Positions 59,308 through 64,000 of a stretch of 64,000 nt of DNA are shown one piece after another. Below the pieces are notes generated by a model. That model saw only the letters and a program-made list of their open reading frames with translations, was not told the DNA's origin and ran no database searches. Source of the DNA: Enterobacter huaxiensis (GTDB lineage Bacteria; Pseudomonadota; Gammaproteobacteria; Enterobacterales; Enterobacteriaceae). The position numbers and the translations under genes are program-made. Every line of letters begins with the position of its first letter. Position 1 is the first letter of the stretch. The stretch covers positions 1,798,001 to 1,862,000 of the forward strand of contig NZ_CP043342.1 in assembly GCF_003594935.2 (NCBI RefSeq), in the 5' to 3' direction.

Positions 59308-60573
59308 ATGGCACAAGTCATTAATACCAACAGCCTCTCGCTGATCACTCAGAACAACATCAACAAGAACCAGTCTGCTCTGTCTTCTTCTATCGAGCGT
59401 CTGTCTTCCGGTCTGCGTATCAACAGCGCTAAAGATGACGCTGCGGGCCAGGCTATCGCTAACCGCTTCACCTCTAACATCAAAGGTCTGACTCAGGCTG
59501 CACGTAACGCAAACGACGGTATCTCTCTGGCGCAGACCACTGAAGGCGCACTGTCTGAAATCAACAACAACCTGCAGCGTGTTCGTGAACTGACCGTTCA
59601 GGCAACTACCGGTACTAACTCCGATTCTGACCTGTCTTCAATCCAGGACGAAATCAAATCCCGTCTGTCTGAAATTGACCGCGTATCTGGTCAGACTCAG
59701 TTCAACGGCGTGAACGTGCTGGCGAAAGACGGTTCCATGAAGATTCAGGTTGGCGCAAACGACGGCCAGACCATCTCCATCGACCTGCAGCAGATCGACT
59801 CTTCTACTCTGGGTCTGAACGGCTTCTCTGTTTCTAACAACGCACTGAAACTGAGCGACTCTATCACTCAGGTTGGCGCGAGCGGTGCACTGAAAGACGT
59901 TGACCTGAGCGCAGTTGCAACGACTCTGGGCGTTGACGCGAAGAGCCTGACTCTGCATAACGTGCAGACTCCAGCGGGCGGATCTACCGCTAACTACGTA
60001 GTTTCTTCTGGTTCTGACAACTACGCTGTGTCTGTCGATGATGCGACTGGCTCCATCAAACTGAACACCGCAGATATTACCTACACCGATGCTAACGGTG
60101 GTACCGGTACTCTGACTGGCGTTGCCGTTAAAGTTGGTGCGGACGCTGCTGGCGCTGCAGCTGGTTATGCTGAAGTACAGGGTAAAAACTACTCCCTGGC
60201 TGGCACTGCTATCGCTGATGGCGGCGCTGGCGGTACTCTGAACGACGCACAGACTGTAACCCTGAACGCAGCTGGCGAGTTCAAAGGCGTGTCTACTGCA
60301 GATCCACTGGCTCTGCTGGACAAAGCTATCGCATCTGTTGATAAATTCCGTTCTTCTCTGGGTGCGGTTCAGAACCGTCTGAGCTCTGCTGTAACCAACC
60401 TGAACAACACCACCACCAACCTGTCTGAAGCGCAGTCCCGTATTCAGGACGCCGACTATGCGACCGAAGTGTCAAATATGTCTAAAGCGCAGATCATCCA
60501 GCAGGCCGGTAACTCCGTGCTGTCCAAAGCTAACCAGGTTCCTCAGCAGGTTCTGTCTCTGCTGCAGGGCTAA
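59308..60573 (+). CDS. fliC: Flagellin FliC
   Basis: Filament subunit of 421 residues. The conserved D0/D1 ends are present: [20 protein letters not shown] with [20 protein letters not shown] at the N-terminus, and the C-terminal coil ending [13 protein letters not shown]. The central domain (about 175-330) is short and rich in Ala, Gly and Asp, so the antigenic part is small compared with the 498-residue E. coli K-12 flagellin. Secreted through the flagellar export gate. Codon use is very uniform (CTG, GCT, GGT), as in highly expressed genes. Confidence 0.97.
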   Translation: MAQVINTNSLSLITQNNINKNQSALSSSIERLSSGLRINSAKDDAAGQAIANRFTSNIKGLTQAARNANDGISLAQTTEGALSEINNNLQRVRELTVQATTGTNSDSDLSSIQDEIKSRLSEIDRVSGQTQFNGVNVLAKDGSMKIQVGANDGQTISIDLQQIDSSTLGLNGFSVSNNALKLSDSITQVGASGALKDVDLSAVATTLGVDAKSLTLHNVQTPAGGSTANYVVSSGSDNYAVSVDDATGSIKLNTADITYTDANGGTGTLTGVAVKVGADAAGAAAGYAEVQGKNYSLAGTAIADGGAGGTLNDAQTVTLNAAGEFKGVSTADPLALLDKAIASVDKFRSSLGAVQNRLSSAVTNLNNTTTNLSEAQSRIQDADYATEVSNMSKAQIIQQAGNSVLSKANQVPQQVLSLLQG

Positions 60574-60590
60574 TCGCCTGACAATGCTTA

Positions 60591-60616
60591 AACCCCGCTT
60601 CGGCGGGGTTTTTATT
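60591..60616 (+). terminator. Terminator of fliC
   Basis: AACCCCGC-TTCG-GCGGGGTT followed by TTTAT, 18 bases after the stop. In E. coli the fliC 3' end also yields a sRNA (FliX); the matching 3' sequence was not verified here. Confidence 0.9.
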
Positions 60617-60639
60617 TAGCGCTATTTGCATAACCCCCC

Positions 60640-60710
60640 AAATAACCCCTCATTTCACCCACTATTCACCCAATTGAATGCCCTCCAGAATCGGATAATC
60701 ATGCCGATAA
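60640..60710 (+). promoter_or_regulatory. Promoter region of fliAZ
   Basis: AAATAACC (60640-60647) and CACTATTC (60659-60666), 11 bases apart, form a weak FlhDC dyad. GCCGATAA at 60703-60710 is a perfect sigma-28 -10, though its -35 (TCCA) is poor. The double FlhDC/FliA control is known for E. coli fliA. Confidence 0.6.
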
Positions 60711-60735
60711 CTCAATTAACGCAGGGCTGTTTATC

Positions 60736-61455
60736 GTGAATTCACTCTATACCGCTGATGGTGTAATGGATAAACACTCGCTGTGGCAGCGTTATGTCCC
60801 GCTGGTGCGTCACGAAGCATTGCGCCTCCAGGTGCGGCTGCCGGCGAGCGTGGAACTGGACGATCTGCTACAGGCGGGCGGTATCGGGTTATTAAATGCA
60901 GTTGACCGATACGACGCTCTGCAAGGAACGGCATTTACGACTTACGCAGTTCAGCGTATTCGTGGGGCGATGCTGGACGAGCTGCGCAGCCGGGACTGGG
61001 TTCCGCGCAGTGTTCGCCGCAACGCGCGCGAAGTGGCGCATGCGATGGGGCAGCTGGAACAGGAGCTGGGACGCAACGCGACGGAAACAGAAGTGGCGGA
61101 ACGTCTTGGTATCGCTGTTGAAGAGTATCGCCAGATGTTGCTCGATACCAATAATAGCCAACTCTTCTCTTATGACGAGTGGCGCGAAGAGCATGGCGAT
61201 AGCATCGAGCTGGTGACGGATGAGCACCAGCAGGAAAACCCGTTACACCATTTACTGGAAGGTAATTTACGCCAGCGCGTAATGGAAGCGATTGAAGCTT
61301 TACCAGAACGCGAACAGCTGGTGTTGACCCTCTATTACCAGGAAGAACTCAATCTCAAAGAGATTGGCGCCGTGCTGGAAGTGGGGGAGTCGCGGGTTAG
61401 CCAGCTGCACAGCCAGGCCATCAAACGCTTACGAACCAAGCTGGGTAAGTTATAG
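60736..61455 (+). CDS. fliA: Flagellar sigma factor FliA (sigma-28)
   Basis: Sigma-70-family factor of 239 residues that drives late flagellar and chemotaxis genes; held back by FlgM until hook completion. Region 2 spans about 20-90 (ELDDLLQAGGIGLLNAVDRY and TYAVQRIRGAMLDELR), region 3 about 95-150 and region 4 about 180-235 (LKEIGAVLEVGESRVSQLHS). GTG start at 60736, as in E. coli. fliZ follows after 54 bases. Confidence 0.97.
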   Translation: MNSLYTADGVMDKHSLWQRYVPLVRHEALRLQVRLPASVELDDLLQAGGIGLLNAVDRYDALQGTAFTTYAVQRIRGAMLDELRSRDWVPRSVRRNAREVAHAMGQLEQELGRNATETEVAERLGIAVEEYRQMLLDTNNSQLFSYDEWREEHGDSIELVTDEHQQENPLHHLLEGNLRQRVMEAIEALPEREQLVLTLYYQEELNLKEIGAVLEVGESRVSQLHSQAIKRLRTKLGKL

Positions 61456-61509
61456 GTGATTGATTCACCTGAAAAATGCCGCACAACGTATTGACAACCA
61501 GGAGTTATC

Positions 61510-62061
61510 ATGACGGTGCAGCAATCTAAAAGACGGCCTTTAAGCCGCTACCTGAAAGACTTTAAACACAGCCAGACGCATTGCGCCCACTGTAATAAAT
61601 TACTCGACCGCATCACGCTGGTTCGTCGCGGTGAAATCGTGAATAAGATTGCGATATCCCGCCTCGATACCTTGATGGATGAATCAGCATGGTCCGAAGA
61701 GCAAAAAGAGTGGGTGGCGCTTTGCCGTTTCTGTGGCGATCTCCATTGCAAAGAGCAAAGCGACTTCTTCGACATTATCGGCTTCAAGCAGTTCCTGTTT
61801 GAGCAGACCGAGATGAGCCACGGTACCGTGCGCGAGTACGTGGTGCGCCTGCGTCGCCTGGGCCAGCACCTGACCGTGAACAACATTTCTCGCGATCTGC
61901 TCAAGACCGGCTATCTGGATGAGAATCTGGAGCCGTGGCTGCCCGCCACCAGCACCAACAACTACCGTATTGCCCTGCGCAAGTATGCGCAATACAAGGT
62001 ACAAATGCCCGGCGCGATGAAGCAGAAAGTCCACGCCGAGACAACTTCTGATATATATTAA
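61510..62061 (+). CDS. fliZ: Flagellar regulator FliZ
   Basis: DNA-binding regulator of 183 residues (E. coli 183) that opposes RpoS at its promoters and so favours motility over curli formation. The helix near YVVRLRRLGQHLTVNNISRD resembles the sigma-S recognition helix region of the family. Co-transcribed with fliA. Four Cys pairs near the N-terminus (HCAHCNK, CRFCGDLHCK) are notable but normal for FliZ. Confidence 0.95.
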   Translation: MTVQQSKRRPLSRYLKDFKHSQTHCAHCNKLLDRITLVRRGEIVNKIAISRLDTLMDESAWSEEQKEWVALCRFCGDLHCKEQSDFFDIIGFKQFLFEQTEMSHGTVREYVVRLRRLGQHLTVNNISRDLLKTGYLDENLEPWLPATSTNNYRIALRKYAQYKVQMPGAMKQKVHAETTSDIY

Positions 62062-62147
62062 AAATGAATAAGATGTAGCGCAGTCGCCTTTGACGTTGCA
62101 GACGATTTCTCTACACTACTCAAAAATTCCACTGTATCGGGGTATTT

Positions 62148-62948
62148 ATGAAATTAGCACTTCTGGGTCGTCAGGCGCTGATGGGTGTAATGGCCGTTGC
62201 GCTAGTTGCGGGCATGAGCGTGAAAACGTTCGCGGCAGAAAACCTGCTGAATAAAGTCAAAGAGCGCGGCACGCTGCTGGTGGGGCTGGAAGGGACTTAT
62301 CCTCCGTTCAGCTTCCAGGGCGATGACGGTAAACTGACCGGGTTTGAAGTTGAGTTTGCTGAAGAGCTGGCAAAACACCTCGGCGTGAAAGCCTCTCTCA
62401 AGCCTACCAAATGGGACGGTATGCTGGCGTCGCTGGACTCCAAACGTATCGACGTGGTGATCAACCAGGTGACCATTTCTGACGAGCGTAAGAAGAAGTA
62501 TGACTTCTCCACGCCGTACACCGTGTCCGGCATTCAGGCCCTGGTGAAGAAAGGCAACGAAGGCACCATCAAAACCGCTGCCGATCTGAAAGGCAAGAAA
62601 GTCGGCGTGGGTCTGGGCACCAACTATGAAGAGTGGCTGCGCCAGAACGTTCAGGGCGTGGACATCCGTACCTATGACGACGACCCGACCAAATATCAGG
62701 ATCTGCGCGTGGGCCGTATCGACGCTATCCTGGTTGACCGTCTGGCGGCGCTGGATCTGGTGAAGAAAACCAACGACACCCTGGCCGTAGCGGGTGATGC
62801 GTTCTCCCGTCAGGAAGCTGGCGTGGCGGTACGTAAAGGCAACGAAGACCTGGTGAAAGCCATCGACGCGGCCATTGCGGACATGCAGAAAGACGGTAGC
62901 CTGAAGGCGCTTTCCGAGAAGTGGTTCGGGGCAGACGTCACCAAATAA
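62148..62948 (+). CDS. tcyJ: Cystine-binding protein TcyJ (FliY)
   Basis: Periplasmic solute-binding protein of 266 residues for L-cystine, partner of the TcyL/TcyN ABC transporter. Signal peptide about residues 1-29 (ends FAA), then the family-3 binding signature GLEGTYPPFSFQGDDGKLTG and the C-terminal lobe with NYEEWL. Despite the old name it is not a flagellar part. Followed by a strong terminator and then dcyD. Confidence 0.96.
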   Translation: MKLALLGRQALMGVMAVALVAGMSVKTFAAENLLNKVKERGTLLVGLEGTYPPFSFQGDDGKLTGFEVEFAEELAKHLGVKASLKPTKWDGMLASLDSKRIDVVINQVTISDERKKKYDFSTPYTVSGIQALVKKGNEGTIKTAADLKGKKVGVGLGTNYEEWLRQNVQGVDIRTYDDDPTKYQDLRVGRIDAILVDRLAALDLVKKTNDTLAVAGDAFSRQEAGVAVRKGNEDLVKAIDAAIADMQKDGSLKALSEKWFGADVTK

Positions 62949-62961
62949 GTCTCTGACTGAC

Positions 62962-62994
62962 AAAAAAAGGCGCTTTTAAAAGCGCCTTTTTTAT
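62962..62994 (+). terminator. Terminator or attenuator after tcyJ
   Basis: AAAAAAAGGCGCTTTT/AAAAGCGCCTTTTTT, long perfect stem starting 14 bases after the tcyJ stop. Confidence 0.9.
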
Positions 62995-63040
62995 TTCTTA
63001 CGCGTCTGCGTGCATAATGAAAAATATCAAACGAGTATGA

Positions 63041-64000
<960 letters not shown>

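Overview
The window is chromosomal DNA of a member of the Enterobacteriaceae close to Enterobacter, Lelliottia or Leclercia. The evidence is the long stretch with Escherichia coli gene order (mtfA, tRNA-Asn, nac, cbl; then yedJ, dcm, vsr, yedA, yedI, yodC, dgcQ, yedP, DsrA, yodD, dsrB, rcsA; then the fli genes, yedD, amyA, fliA, fliZ, tcyJ, dcyD), protein sequences very close to the E. coli ones, and REP/BIME palindromes between genes. No rRNA, prophage, insertion sequence or CRISPR array was seen.

Left part (1-16 kb). The 5' end of shiA (shikimate uptake) is cut by the window edge. It is followed by pagP with a PhoP-type promoter, a translationally coupled operon for an RND efflux pump plus an acyltransferase, an unannotated 36-residue membrane peptide, a UspG-like protein with a P-type cation ATPase, and the L,D-transpeptidase erfK (ldtA). 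Two identical tRNA-Asn genes then bracket nac, cbl and a HigB/HigA-type toxin-antitoxin pair. nac has a recognisable sigma-54 promoter and an NtrC site. mtfA follows.

Middle part (16-34 kb) is the accessory, metabolic section. A LysR regulator, a ModA-like periplasmic protein and a TcuC-like tricarboxylate carrier look like a trans-aconitate or tricarballylate locus. A serine hydrolase faces a second LysR gene, an arrangement like ampC-ampR. Next is an apparently complete anaerobic C4-dicarboxylate island: class I fumarase, DASS-family carrier, a consensus FNR box, a soluble three-domain NADH:fumarate reductase (OYE + FMN_bind + FAD domains), its ApbE flavin transferase and a DcuS/DcuR two-component system. 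The inferred route is import of malate, fumarate or tartrate-like acids, dehydration to fumarate, and reduction to succinate with NADH in the cytoplasm. A MurQ-like protein lacking part of the catalytic region and an OmpC-type porin close this section.

Right part (34-64 kb) is conserved core. It has the Dcm methylase with Vsr repair, c-di-GMP synthesis (dgcQ), the DsrA small RNA and RcsA, all flanked by RcsAB-type boxes. The flagellar genes follow: fliFGHIJK and fliLMNOPQR on the minus strand, fliE on the plus strand, the fliDST operon, fliC, and fliA-fliZ. yedD and the cytoplasmic alpha-amylase amyA sit inside this cluster. FlhDC boxes and sigma-28 promoters can be read directly. The window ends in tcyJ and a truncated dcyD (cystine uptake and D-cysteine breakdown).

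Most protein names come from recalled similarity to E. coli or Salmonella proteins; no database search was run.
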